Assembly: GCA_000697055.1 (NCBI GenBank)
Contig: JNDT01002371.1
Span: forward strand, 186,001-250,000
Length of the DNA stretch: 64,000 nt
Direction of reading: 5' to 3'
DNA from: Saksenaea vasiformis B4078
Taxonomy: Eukaryota > Mucoromycota > Mucoromycetes > Mucorales > Saksenaeaceae
In this document: positions 14,243-25,499 of the stretch, in pieces
How positions within the stretch are numbered: position 1 is the stretch's first letter
How the letters are laid out: every line of letters starts with the position of its first letter
Made by a program: the position numbers and the translations under genes
The notes under the pieces: generated by a model
Database searches by the model: none
The model's input: only the letters and a program-made list of their open reading frames with translations
What the model was told of the DNA's origin: nothing

Positions 14243-14756
14243 TCATACCTTCTGGAAGACATAGGTCAAGTGGCACTTGCCGCAGTACTGGCGGTCCTGA
14301 TGCCAGGCCATGAAGACACCAGCACCGCAGGTAGCGTTGGGGCACTCACGGCGAAGACGGGTGATCTTGCCAGATTCATCGACCTTGTAGTACTTCAAGA
14401 TAGCCATCTTGACTTTCTTTCTCTTGTGCTTGATCTTCTTGGGGGTGGTGTAGGTTTTCTTCTTTCTCTTCTTAGCACCACCAAGAAGTTCAGCGTTGAG
14501 GTGAAGAGTGGAGTTGTCCTGAACACCATAGAGGGAGAGAGACTCGCCATTCTGGAGACACTTACCGGCGAAGGAGAGGCACTGGAAACCAGCGTCAATA
14601 CCTATACACGTGGTTACTTTATGAACGGGAAACCACAAAAAATAATAATCAACCTTCACGAGCGGCAATCATAGCCTTGACATTGTCAACAGAGGTAGAG
14701 GGGGAGGCCTCGAAGGCGAGGGTGTTACCCGCAAGGGACTTGACGAAAAGCTGCAT
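14243..14756 (-). CDS. RPS31: Ubiquitin-like fold fused to 40S ribosomal protein eS31 (S27a)
   Basis: Two exons on the minus strand (14756-14654 and 14601-14243) give 153 residues: exactly 76 residues of ubiquitin-like sequence ending in Gly-Gly, then the 77-residue eS31 part. The ribosomal half is normal, with the basic [18 protein letters not shown] linker, the [11 protein letters not shown] strand and the Cx4C...Cx2C zinc ribbon (CPNATC, CGKC). The leader is strongly diverged from ubiquitin. By position it keeps K6, L8, K27, K48, L50, S65-T66-L67-H68-L69 and G75-G76. It has lost I44 (Ser), V70 (Asn), K11 (Asn), K29 (Met), K33 (Arg), K63 (Asp), R42 (Cys), R72 (Glu) and R74 (Leu). It likely works as a cleavable ribosome-assembly leader rather than as a source of ubiquitin. 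The 52-nt intron splits Gly35. Confidence 0.92.
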
Positions 14757-15671
14757 GAGGGAAAGAGAAAGAACAGTGGCTTCTCTGCGCTAGACCTTTA
14801 TTATTTGCAGCACGAAAAGTTTTCCACTGACTAACGGTGATTGGCTGAAACTTGGCAAAGTCACGTTTCTCGAGTTAAGTGGCTTGGCTTTCAATGTGGA
14901 GGAACCTGAAAGTGCCCGAAATCGCCAACGTGCCTTTCGAGATGGTCTGTCATGAGTGATGTTCGTTAGCGGTATATAACCTTGTATCCATGGCGCATAA
15001 ATGTAGCTGCTACACTTATCCATGATGACTTAAAACATTTAAGCGTCCAAAAAGTTCGTATAACATATCGAAGCTAGACGAAGCATATCTCCCTCCAACG
15101 GCTGTGTGGTATACATTAAAAGATCGACAATATTTCCGGAAAGTGAGTCAATTGGCCCCTCCGAGAGGTACGAGCCTTTGGAGTGTTTGTGTCAACTACT
15201 CTGAGAGTCCAGCTGATGTATAAGCCCAAGGAAGTAGTACTAGGATAATAGCGGCAGATCGAGCTATGAATGTCGTTTAAGCATAGCAATATCCGTTTCC
15301 CTGCCCTTATATTGTTACGCTTAATATTGTTAAGACAAAGGAAGATACTGTCGTTTTATCCTGAACATACGTTTTGTGATAACACCCAGTCCGCTTCCAT
15401 ATTTAAAAATCCCAAATTATCAGTTATCTTACGAATCCAGTTGAAGAGCTGTAGTATCATGGGAGAATGTCGCTATAGCTTCACGGTATTTGAAATGTTT
15501 TGTGGAGTGTGTTCCCCATTGTGGGAAGACCCGGTCGTCCACCTCCGTGGTGATACAGTCACACAACTCCATCATGTGGCTTAGTGGTCGTCCCCTGTTC
15601 GTTCAAATAAACAGCTTAACGAAATTTCCCTGTCCCCATCTCTCGCACAAAAGACGCGCATACACACGATA
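14757..15671. other. Divergent intergenic region between eS31 and ACP genes
   Basis: About 900 bases serving as upstream region for both a ribosomal-protein gene (minus) and the acyl carrier protein gene (plus). Short open frames here (for example 14790-15023 minus) have no family signal. No specific motif is claimed. Confidence 0.4.
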
Positions 15672-16135
15672 ATGTTCCGTCCCACCGTCCTTCTCAACGC
15701 TGCTACCAAGGCTGCCACTTTTAGAACCGTCGCTCCCGCCGCCGCTCGCGTTGCACCTGCAGCTTTCTCTCGCCTCTACTCGGCCGCTGCTGGTCTCTCC
15801 TCTGCCGACATTGAGAAGCGCGTCTTGGAGATCCTGGGCGGTTTCGACAAGATCGATCCCAAGAAGGTAATAAATTAGGGGAAGGCGTGGTTGTGTTTGC
15901 ACGTGCATGCGTGCGGAAGCGTACGTTTTCTGTTTGGTACTCAACATTCTGTTTTCAGGTTTCTATTGATGCTCACTTCGTGAATGACCTTGGTTTGGAC
16001 AGTCTGGATACCGTCGAAGTGGTTATGGCCATTGAGGAAGAATTCTCTGTCGAGATTCCCGACAAGGAAGCTGATGAGATTAAGACTGCCAAGCAGGCTG
16101 TCGAGTACATTAGCCAACGTCCCGATGCTCACTAA
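15672..16135 (+). CDS. ACP1: Mitochondrial acyl carrier protein
   Basis: Acyl carrier protein of mitochondrial type II fatty-acid synthesis, also a subunit of respiratory complex I and needed for lipoate and Fe-S assembly. Exons 15672-15866 and 15959-16135 give 123 residues. Residues 1 to about 38 are Ala/Arg-rich without acids, a typical matrix presequence ending near [10 protein letters not shown]. The mature part has the helix I segment ([16 protein letters not shown]), the phosphopantetheine loop [11 protein letters not shown] with Ser80, and the acidic recognition helix ([17 protein letters not shown]). The single 92-nt intron lies just before VSIDAHF. No oddities. Confidence 0.95.
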
Positions 16136-17316
16136 GAAGCCGAATTATCTCATAAATATATATATACAGATCGTACTTGGATTTTTTTTCTGTGTTTTTA
16201 CTTTTTATTTTTTCCGTTTTGTTTGTGTGTGGAGAGACTAATGCACCTGTTTATGAAATGAGAAGGGATAGTAATAGCAAAGATGCTTATCGTAGAGCGT
16301 GTGCGCGGCATTTCGGAGATTTACAGGTTTTCCCACAACGATTTTACGCGTTTAGCAGATTGTTTGCCAGGATTTTACGTGCGATTTGTGGTGGCTTTAA
16401 GCTGTATGGCGTGAGCTTCTTTAAGTTTTATACAGCAGCAATATCTCGTCAACCCAAGCTGGCAAATCATCGGGCCTAAAGGTCACATAGGCGTCGCTCT
16501 GTGATTCGCCTTGTGGCCACGACTTCAGGATTTTCAAAATTCCATGAAGATTCCGGATAGGATCCTGCCAACCGGCTGCTATAACAAACGCAATGCTTGT
16601 TCTAAGATGCAGGCAAAGACAGTCTGCTGAGCTGAGAGTATCGAGTAGTCAGCTGCTTTCTGGAGCCAGTTGTATGCTCGTACGTCGGGGACTAATATAT
16701 AACTTTTAAAGAAAGAGCCCGAACAGTTGTTCACCTGCTTCAATATCTTTGATTGTTTGAAGAACTGTTGAGAAGTACCAAAAAATCCATTAGAGCTGTG
16801 CGTTATTACAACTTCTAGCAATTTAGCCAACTTTCTAGCCATGGTCATGCAGTTGCTTATGGTTTAGCAGGATTGCTCGCGCAATAGTTTGCAAGAGTCT
16901 GCTCTCAATAAGAGCTACTATCGCCGATTGGAGCCCTGCTGCCTTTCAGATGCGTCTATCTCCGCCCATTTGGTTTTCTCATTTAAAAATGATGGCAAGG
17001 CTTTCTTTCCAACTTCATGCTTGGTAATGACACCTGCCTCGTTCATTTGAACATCTCATTTGTAGCTCAGACGCGATCATCCAGTCCTCGCCATAATTTA
17101 TCTTTTGTCAAATTTGATCGATGTCAAAAGTTCCAACCACCAGAGCCATTGGATTTTTTTGGCAGCAGAAAAGCTAGTGCCCTACTAGTGCACAAAGCAA
17201 GCTCTACCACGATGCCCACGCTTTCATTTGTATTACCTTTTCCTTTGTTATTTTGTTTATTAGTTACATTCGAGAAAAAAAAAATAAGACGATGACATTC
17301 GAAACTTCCTTCTTCT
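16136..17316. other. 1.2 kb intergenic
   Basis: Contains AT microrepeats (ATATATATATA near 16156) and the 3' ends of two convergent genes. Small frames at 16579-16848 (minus) and 17017-17295 (plus) show no domain. I see no gene. Confidence 0.4.
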
Positions 17317-17682
17317 TTATGCCGAGGCGACGAGAATGTTGTTAATAGGGATATGAATTAACTAAAACACGAAACAGTCAGTATACCTTCCCATACACTA
17401 GATGAGCCGCGTTATAGGCCGAACGCGTTCTTACCTTGACAAAGTAACCCAAAGCACCAAGGGCAGCGAATCCCATTGCAACAGCTTGGGTAATCTTGAG
17501 GAATTCTGAACAAAACGCAAAAGATGAGCAAATGATGCGGGGTAAAGTATTCTTATACCCTTCTGATCTGGCTTCTTGCATCGGTTCATGAACTGGAATC
17601 CATCCTTCAGGAACTGCCTTGGTGCTTCTACAATTTCTTGAATTTGTTCCTTCACGCTATCAGCACTGGTGGCGTTGTTCAT
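17317..17682 (-). CDS. SSS1: Protein translocase subunit Sec61-gamma (Sss1)
   Basis: Tail-anchored gamma subunit of the Sec61/SecYEG channel in the ER membrane. Three exons on the minus strand (17682-17559, 17505-17435, 17361-17317) give 79 residues. The N-terminal amphipathic helix VEAPRQFLKDGFQFMNRCKKPDQKEF is the family signature, followed by the transmembrane helix AVAMGFAALGALGYFVKLI and the lumenal HIPINNILVASA tail. The start at 17682 is the first ATG before the conserved region; the frame stays open a little upstream without another ATG. The last 45-nt exon is easy to miss but completes the invariant IHIPINNI motif. Confidence 0.93.
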
Positions 17683-18866
17683 GTTGGGAAAAGTGAAGAA
17701 GCCTTCTACTGGGTAACCCAAAAGTTATTTTTTATTCTGTTTTGTCTGCCTGGAAACATTTCATTGGCTACAAAACCTGTAATGAATGTCCGACAAGTGA
17801 TTTGGATGGGCAAGACGCCAAAAACTCCAATATGAGCCCATATTGCTCAGGGAAATCTGCTACCCTTGTATATCGTGCTCTGTTTTTTAAGAAATTTAAC
17901 GGACAGCTTAAGGACGTGGAAAGTATTTGGTTTAAAGTGGTTCTAATATTGGTACAGGTTGGCTTGAGTCAAGGTGAAGTCGTTCTGGATTGAAGCAGAG
18001 CAGGACAATAGAGATTGAGTCAACCGTCAACATTCATTTAACCACTTGTTTGTTACTGTGGAAAAGTTCTGTGCCTATTCTTCTTTCTTTTGATAGCTTT
18101 AGCCATGGATACAGACATGCTGCATTCGTGTGGATTATTTGAAGCCAGTTGTCTTGTTAATCTTTTAGACCTTGTACCCAACTATACGCTAACATATCCT
18201 GTATAGCGTAGTATAAGTTACATCAAAGATTGTAGGTACTTCTGTATACATAAAGGTCTACCATGATCACGCATGGTTGTCATGTCGGAGTCTGGCTCCC
18301 GAATCTGTCCTCCGATCGGACCGCAGCTGGTATGAGGAAGACGTGTACCATCCACCTACCGACCATGTAGGCGCAACGTAGTCGTCCATTTCCGAGATTA
18401 CATGGATTTCATGAGAAAGTTGCTCATTTCCATAAAACACGAATGAATTCTTGTGCTAGTCTATATAAATTTTGCGTCCATCAAGGAAAGCAAGTAAGGG
18501 GTTTACAGTCTAATCAAAAACGCTTGTTACGCGTTTTCATTAGCGGCAACTTGACTCTCCAACGACAGAAACTATGCATGGCATTGTGACTGAAAGACCC
18601 TCGCTACCTAAGCGTAGCCGCCATAACTCAGTCAGAAAGAAGGGAAAGGGAGAAAGTGCCTTGACAACTCAAGGGTAAATGATAGAAGTAAAATAGGCTA
18701 GTAACTAGTAGAAATGAGATATCCAGGAAAAACGATCATAAAGTCGTTCCGAGGACGGTATGAATGACTGAGAACACTGCATTGTGTGTCAACGCTGGCC
18801 CAAAAAATATTTTAAACCACGAACAGGAGAGTAAAAAGAAAAAGCTTGGCTACCACCATTCACTTA
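17683..18866. other. 1.2 kb intergenic
   Basis: Upstream region of SSS1 and of the small membrane-protein gene, including a degraded repeat copy near 18430-18510. Open frames at 17638-17993 are short and unsupported. Confidence 0.4.
18430..18510 (+). repeat. Dispersed repeat family R1, degraded copy 2
   Basis: The TCTATATAAATTTTGCGTCC block followed by ATCAAGGAAAGCAAGTAAG corresponds to the most conserved block of the copies at 9.6, 35.8, 44.2 and 56.9 kb. Only about 80 bases are recognisable. Confidence 0.4.
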
Positions 18867-19481
18867 ATGGAATCAGGTAAGACATGAACATGAGAGGAAA
18901 TTATGTAGTTGTTTCCTATTCATGTGGGCCACTCAGTGAAAGATTACCCACCACCGGAGCAAACGGATCCACCTAAAGATTTCGATCTCCCTGCTACAAT
19001 CATCATTGTACGTTATCTAACCTGTAGATATTAAACAACTAATTTTTATGCGCAGTATATACTTGTCTGCCTGTTTGCGGTTGGCTTGTGTTTCTGCCTA
19101 AAGAGAGCCAATCGATTGATTCCGGACAGATTCAGTTTTCCATTAATGCCTACATCCAACAACGAACGGAGAAGATTATATGACGAAGAGCAAGATAATG
19201 ATGATCCAGAAGCTCGACAAGGACTTCTGAGTGAATTTGAACAGGATGAAGAGGAAAGGCACGAAACAAATAACAATGCTCAAAGACTTGAAATACATGA
19301 CACGATACGAAGGCACCATCTAGAAAGAGGTGAAGAAGGGGAGGAAGAAGAAGAGTTTGGAACATTGCAGGGAGGAGGCGACGCTCCTGTGTTTGATATT
19401 GGAGAGGATGAAGATGAAGATGAAGATGAGAACGGGAATGAGGACAAAGATGGAAACCGACAAATGAAAAAGACAGTATGA
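18867..19481 (+). CDS. Small single-pass membrane protein with acidic cytosolic tail
   Basis: Three exons: a 10-nt first exon 18867-18876 holding the ATG, then 18937-19007 and 19056-19481, giving 168 residues. Layout: a short proline-rich N-terminus (DYPPPEQTDPPKDFD), one hydrophobic segment at about residues 23-42 (ATIIIYILVCLFAVGLCFCL), a basic stop-transfer patch (KRANRLIPDR), then a long tail rich in Glu/Asp with an ED repeat (DEDEDEDE) at about 145-155. The short N-terminus and basic patch after the helix suggest an N-out/C-in or signal-anchor protein. I do not recognise the family. The three-exon model is supported by good GTAAGA/GTACGT donors and by continuity of the membrane helix across the exon 2/3 junction. 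Confidence 0.6.
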
Positions 19482-19899
19482 TTGCTCCTGCTGCTTTTTA
19501 TACACATGGATGACTGGCATTAGAGAATGACATAGCATCCTCATTTTCCCCTTTTACTTCCAACAAGGAATACGTGCTCTGGCAACTTCAATTGGAAATA
19601 AACGATGTATTCCGCAGTATCCGGAAGCAACTTTTAGCTGACAAGAGAGCCAGCCTCTGTTGTGATCCCGGCAACGAGGCTGAAATCTGACAGCAATTGA
19701 TGTCATCCACTCGAATGATCCTTTAAAATTCCATATACGCTAAATTTGTAAAAGGTCTTCTGGATCTTCTGAGTGAACGAAACACAACATCGCAGATTTT
19801 TAGTCATGGATAGCGCTTTGATTCATAAAATAGAGGATGTAAGACTTGGTTGATGAACTCAGACATTCAGCATTGTACTTTTCTTCTTGTTTATTGTTT
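19482..19899. other. Intergenic
   Basis: About 420 bases; no gene or repeat recognised. Confidence 0.4.
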
Positions 19900-20445
19900 C
19901 TACATCCAGTTGAGGAGAGTCTTGTCAAGTGCATATAGTTTGTCAAGCATGTTTTTTTTCGATATCAAGAGGGTCTCATAAAGTCTTTTGGAGGAAGCCT
20001 CCACAAACATCATAGCAGAAGATCGACAAGGATGTATTTGCCATTCTATGAACTTTTCCAAGCATGTCTCGACAGAAAGAGCGTGATTTGAGCAATAAAG
20101 TACCTTTTTGTTTTCACATACGAAGTTAGCACATATATCGATAGCTTCGTGACTCACGGAAATTAGTAGGTAGATCTGTAATATCTACAGATTCATCAGG
20201 TAACATTCACAGACTGATAATTAGAGGTTGGCTTTATGACGTCCAGGGAGCGGCTGTTCTGATTTGCACGGAGAAATTTTGTATTTCCAAACTCGCAAGT
20301 GGAGACCTCATAAATGCTGGCACTGTTTATCGATATCGTTCCAAGAAATTGCAAATTCATTTTCGTATTCGTTCCCTTATCCTTCATCGAAGATAAACGA
20401 TGCCACTCCAATAGCTCCTGTTCTTTAGACAATGGAACGGGATCT
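19900..20445 (-). CDS. Hypothetical protein, two open segments on the minus strand
   Basis: Two minus-strand frames, about 20445-20205 and 20175-19900, can be joined in frame across a candidate 29-nt intron (GT...TTACAG), which is unusually short; a 35-nt alternative donor also keeps the frame. The joined product has a mixed alpha/beta look (LLEWHRLSS, MNLQFLGTISINSASIYEV, then HEAIDICANFV and a KKNMLDKLYALDKTLL helix). No ATG is seen in frame near the 5' end (a stop lies just before it), so an upstream exon is missing or the locus is broken. Family not recognised. Confidence 0.3.
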
Positions 20446-21099
20446 TAATTGTTAACTCAGATATAACGATCCATCATTCCCCTTCAAGCAGCATCCTAGC
20501 TCGACGACTGGACGGTAATCCATAGTATGATAAACGGTAATGACTTATATTAGTTTTCCATGGATGTGAAAGAATTTCGTCATAAAATATAAAATGAATC
20601 ATTGAAAGCCGTAAATGAACATACTGAATCGAGTCACTGCAACAATCACTCTACAGTTTCTCATTTATTTATTTATCCTTCCTTCCTTCCTTCCTTCCGT
20701 CTTTCTTTTTTAGCATACCAGGCAAATCTTCTGCCTACTGCAAACTGTTTTCAATCACACATCGTTGGGCAGCCTTTGCACAAGATGGCAGCGTCACCTT
20801 TCTTGATAGCAATTTGAAGCGTGAAATGAACGTTAGTGTTGTAAAGTAAGTGAAAAAGAGAGTTAACTCGAATACGTTTTAACAGCTCATTTTTAGGATC
20901 TCAATGTCCTACGTCGTCGACTTTATGAAGGCAATCTTCCCAAGTCTCGCCAGAAATGATCAAATGGCGCATCGATACAATCATTCGATCAAAGAATCTC
21001 GAACTCTGCGGGCAATGAATATACGAGGGAAACGGCACTGGTGAACCCTTGAAACAACAATCGAAGGACTTGCGAACGAATAAGGCACTCCTATCGAAA
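20446..21099. other. Intergenic
   Basis: Contains a CTTCCTTCCTTCCTTCC tetranucleotide tract near 20680. No gene is supported. Confidence 0.35.
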
Positions 21100-21680
21100 T
21101 AGTTGACTTGCTGTTGTATTCCAACATCTTTTCAATTACTATCACAGACATCGCTATTCAATGATCGATATACTACCATAAAAGGGATCATGTTTCTACT
21201 CCGAGCTGGTCGGAATCACAGACAGTGGATTTGGAATCGTTCTGGATTTCTTTGCGTAACGGAGTCCCTTGGCCATAGATGGCATCATGGGAGCCAACAT
21301 GGGCGAGGACACGTATCTCATTTTCAACGATCTATTGCGCATTGCGATCTTCTGCAAGGACTACCTGGACAGTCGAAATATGCAGGGGGAATACGAGAAT
21401 CCAAATGGCGAGCCCCCTGATTACATTCTATGCTTTGGTTCTACCCGCGACTGGTCCGTGCGTAATGATAGAATTGATGGAACTCAGGATTTCAGGTTCT
21501 TTAGAAGAACTACCAGAGCTCATCTTGGGCGTTTCCAAAGTGCCGAAAATCCTTAATGTGTTCCATCGTGTATGCGTGCCAATGACCAGCACCCATATCG
21601 ATAACCGATGCAGAACATTCGTAACCAGTTCATTAATTTATCAGTCATTTAACCTCGTGAGATCGAAATCATGATTCACC
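21100..21680 (+). pseudogene. Relic of the C-terminal part of a repeated hypothetical protein family
   Basis: Two overlapping frames (21269-21556 and 21279-21674) carry consecutive pieces of one protein: first MGEDTYLIFNDLLRIAIFCK DYLD, then in the other frame FYALVLPATGPCVMIELMEL followed by ELPELILGVSKVPKIL. The frame change and upstream stops show it is broken. The second piece lines up in pattern with the C-terminal LYCMWLERDGLYVLQKLK... segment of the gene at the right end of the window (about 63779-63909), so both probably belong to one multicopy family. Function unknown. Confidence 0.4.
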
Positions 21681-22824
21681 ATTGGAAGTCGACGCAATTG
21701 ACCAATCCTTATGCTTGATTACGACCATCTTTCCACAAAACAGATCCAGATAGCACGTTCATTATACTTATTTTGACTTTCTGAGTCTTCTATTTTGACC
21801 TGCAATTTCCTACATCATACTCAATCATTCGAATACAAGAATTTTTTTATTATTTCTGTGTTTGAATACAATTGGATGTGCTTTATTGTTCGAACGCGAC
21901 TTAACACATTATTTCTTTGTAGTGGTCTCTCGGGTAAACTGTCCGCTATATGGCAACTGTGCTTTAATGTGGTGATTAGCATGCAAATCGCGCTCAGAAA
22001 AGGGTTTGCCGAGTCAATTCCCCAGTACAAGTATGAGTGCCAATCATAATAGAACATCCGCACAAATCAGATCTTTGCTGAAGCGTCAAAAAAGCGTCCA
22101 GATAATGCCAATGCAATGGGAACAATCTATATTTTTTGAGGGATCTCTGACATTCAAGTGCTAGAACTCTGGCAAGCGATGAATAGTGGCATCGTGGCTT
22201 CCATATATGGATCGACGGAGGAAAATACTAATAGGATCACTAAGCATCCATAACAGCATTACACGGATAAGTGCCCGTAACCGAGTTCCCTTGAGATGGA
22301 CTGCCCGAGTGCCTGTAGCAATTCCAAAAGGGATACTGGTTATCGGCTCCACGAGAAAATCAATTAGAACGAGTACGGTTATCTAAGGGATATAACAACA
22401 GGATTTAGATCAATAGCAAAGTAAGCCCTATCGAGGCTAGTTTACATGTCCTGCGAAATTTTATTCGACTGCGGAAATGATGGGTTAGCCGCAGGAAGAG
22501 GTGTGTGCCCTTTTACTCTAACTGTTTTTTGCGGAATCATTTGCGCTGCTCGGCGTCTTATTTTGCGCCAATGGAAGTCCAAATTTGCGCTACAAAAAGG
22601 AAATCCTTTAAACACAATTCTTGGAGGTATTTATCTCACTTACCAATAAATGCAAATCATGACTCCCAGTTGTCGCAAAATAAGACGCCAGGCAGTGAAA
22701 ACAGTTCCTTGAATTAGTAATTGTCGGAATAACTGGCATAAATACTTACCATAAAATGTAACGATCTAAATTCCTGGCGGAAATCCAAGTTCGGGATGGT
22801 GATATAAAGAAAACGAATTCCCGT
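21681..22824. other. Region with small open frames, possibly transposon-derived
   Basis: No intact gene. A minus-strand frame at 22161-22352 (ending ...IHRLPEF) with PITSIPFGIATGTRAVHLKG reads like a coding fragment of a mobile element, but it is too short to classify. Confidence 0.25.
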
Positions 22825-25486
22825 CTACTGCTGACCTCGACGAAATGCTTCTGGTCGTCCAAACCCTTGCAAGATAGACTCCCCGATTTCATGTAGGTTT
22901 TTAGCAGCAACAGTATCTCTATTCCATCGTATGCCACAGTTGTTGCAGACTAGGATACCATGGTGTGAGACCTTGTTGTGGGATTGGAGATTCTTGAGCG
23001 ATCGCTGATGACAGCAATTACAGATCTGCGTGGTAGCAACTTAGCATCAAGAAGATCACCGAAGAATCCTACTTACTTGTGACGACAAATACTCGTCAAT
23101 TGTTACCACGAGGACTTCTCCTAAGCGCTCTCGTCGTTTGAAGCTGCTGTGTAGCTTTTTGACCAATGCCGGTTTATGTCCTTTAAATTTGATTCCCGCG
23201 TCCTGGTTAAACATGCCGACGCCAAAGACAAGGAATGGCATCTTTCCCTCGTTATGGACCTTGGGTTTGGAAGGCCTCCAACGTCGTAGCCTTCTCGCAG
23301 GGAAAGCAGTGCTACGGGATTGAGACTGATGATACCTGTAAAATAATACGGAGATTAGTCCAGAATGAAAAGACAATTTGAAACATTCACAAGGATTTGT
23401 TGTCTACTTCCAATTTCTGTCCTGTCAACTGCCGCTCCTGCTGCTGCCGCGTTAGCTCAATCTTTTTTCGTCTCCTTTTTGACTTCTTTCGCAGCCGATT
23501 CTGCCGACGTGACAGCCTGTTGCGCCTCGTGTTATGTCGTCGGTTCCTGCTATACTTACGGCCTCCATTACTGACAACGTTGGTCATTTCTTGTAAAGCA
23601 AATTGACGAACTCGATAGTCGAAAAATCGTCGTTGCGCACGCTGACTACCGTAGAACTGGAAGAGATCTTGTCTGTACTGTAAGAAATAGCTCACGTAGC
23701 GACGATATTGTCGGATATCTGTAGTCTTCGCGCTGGGAAAACTTGATTCTATATCTTTGATACCAGATGCTTTCTTCTCCTTATCTAAGTCCTCGTTCCG
23801 ACGAACGGAGCCGGTTTGCGCATAATATTCGTCCGATAAAAAACGGCGAACTCCGTGCTCTCCAGTTCCATGACCGTATGAGGCGGTCAGGGTCGTCGTT
23901 ACGCTAGGATCAATGGCGACGTGGCGGAAGAATTCCTCTACGTCTTCGATATTGAAGTCATTGGATTCGAGTTGTTGATCGCAAACCTTCGTCAGCTTTT
24001 TTCTTGAAAAGATGAAAGCAACACTGTAACCATCGCTGTGGATGAGGTTACGGAAAAAAGCCTTCGTATCGCTTCTATAACGATGTGTTAGCATAGACTC
24101 ACACCATGAAAGTCCCAATGGGTACCTGTCGAAGTCGTATTTTTCAAGATGAAAAACTCGGCGAAATAATTCGCAATTAAGCTCATATTGATCGTTGCTT
24201 CGACTCAGAGGCAGTCTCAGAATTGTTGCCAGCGCTTGCGCACCAATGCTGACAGATCGTCACTTGAAGCTTGGTAACGGGAATAAAGAACAGCTTCGGT
24301 AATCTCATAAGTGGCTTCTTGTCAAACCTGCTCCTGTCAGACAAATCGATCCCGGCAAGGTAGGCGGCAGCCTCATATTCTTGGTGTTGCAGGTTATACC
24401 GAGCCAGAATGTACCTTAGGATAGGTAAAGCCGCACCCGGTTGAGCGGCAAGCTTGGGTTTATTGGCTGGGGGCGCGTATATGGACTGATAAGCAGTGGA
24501 CCAAGTGTCCACTGCATTCTTGACACCAGTTGTCTCCATATCGATGTCTTCTGGCCACGCTGGACTCTTCCCTTCTAGTATTTCCCATATATAATCATGG
24601 GCCAATGCGTTTTGAGAACCATGTGTGAGTGTCTATTGTTAAATAGTACGTCAGATGACTGTTAATAAAAGTTTCTACTGTCACGTACCGGAATCTCTTT
24701 GACGAGATGATTTTTACAATAGCTCGTGACATAACCTTCAAAATTATCAACAATATGATTGCTGTAATTTTCTGCTAATGTCTGACATGCAGACGAAAGG
24801 GGCTCGCTGTAGCCTGTGAGTTGTTGCTGAGTACGATAAACAATCGAAGGAAAGGCGGTCGTAAAAATTTGCCAGTGGATCAAGACGTCAGGTGGCATGT
24901 TGGTATTGGTGTTCGTTACACGCTGGCCCTGAATAAGCTGGCAAATGCTATACCAAAATTGCTGGGTATAGATGTAACCGGAGACGTCTGTGCAATGGAG
25001 GATGTAATCGTTCGCGAAAATCTGAGCCCGAACTATCACCTCACGTATATGCTCAGACACTTGAACGGCTTTTTCAGAAAATCTGGCTCGATACTCGCTG
25101 TTGATAATAGAATCAAGCGGCACACGCCTTGAGAGTTGTTCGCGGTTATTTCCTAGTACGGACTGGACCTTCTCTTGGATTGTCTGATGATGATTCGGAC
25201 AGATCTTAGTTTCTGGAAGTAGAATGGCCAGGCTGCCCGCATGATGAGCAATTTGAGACAGACACCAGTGGATTTTTGTTTTCATCCTGATGCTGTTTGC
25301 GACCTTTAGCCTTCTCTATCTTGTCTGTTGTAGTGTCTTTCCAGGTTTTTCTGGTAGATATCTGTTAGTATTGTCTACACAAAATGTCTCATGGTCTAGT
25401 TATACTTTCCTTGCGCGGTACAAAATGGCTGCATGCCTTGCTCCTTTCGTTCCTATGTCCTATTTGTCGACAGACTTTACACTCAT
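22825..25486 (-). pseudogene. Fanzor (eukaryotic TnpB-like RNA-guided nuclease), copy A, disrupted
   Basis: Minus-strand gene with N- to C-terminal parts: a zinc-knuckle exon (25486-25406; C-KVC-RQIGH-x-C pattern), a helical segment (25285-24689), 24632-23391, 23335-23077 and a last exon 23025-22825. Fanzor/TnpB landmarks are all there: RuvC-I VAIDPSVT (Asp kept), a Lys/Arg-rich stretch (RNRRHNTRRNRLSRR), RuvC-II region VVTIDEYLSSQ (Glu kept), a zinc ribbon with CNCC...CNNC, and RuvC-III RWNRDTVAAKN (Asp kept). The copy is broken near 24250: the frame shifts by one base after IPVT, and the restored frame meets a TGA where the sequence continues RSVSIGAQALATILRLP. The junction between the first two exons is also not clean. 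So the nuclease core is intact but the protein cannot be made in one piece. A programmed shift or unseen intron was considered and is less likely. Confidence 0.72.
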
Positions 25487-25499
25487 CTAATAAAATGTC

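Noticed and set aside
14270..14674. Plus-strand 134-residue frame
   Set aside because: Antisense to the eS31 gene; no domain and no matching splice signals.
24240..24260. Intron or selenocysteine explanation for the TGA in Fanzor copy A
   Set aside because: No donor/acceptor pair keeps the needed frame, and the frame also shifts by one base just before, so two lesions are simpler than recoding.
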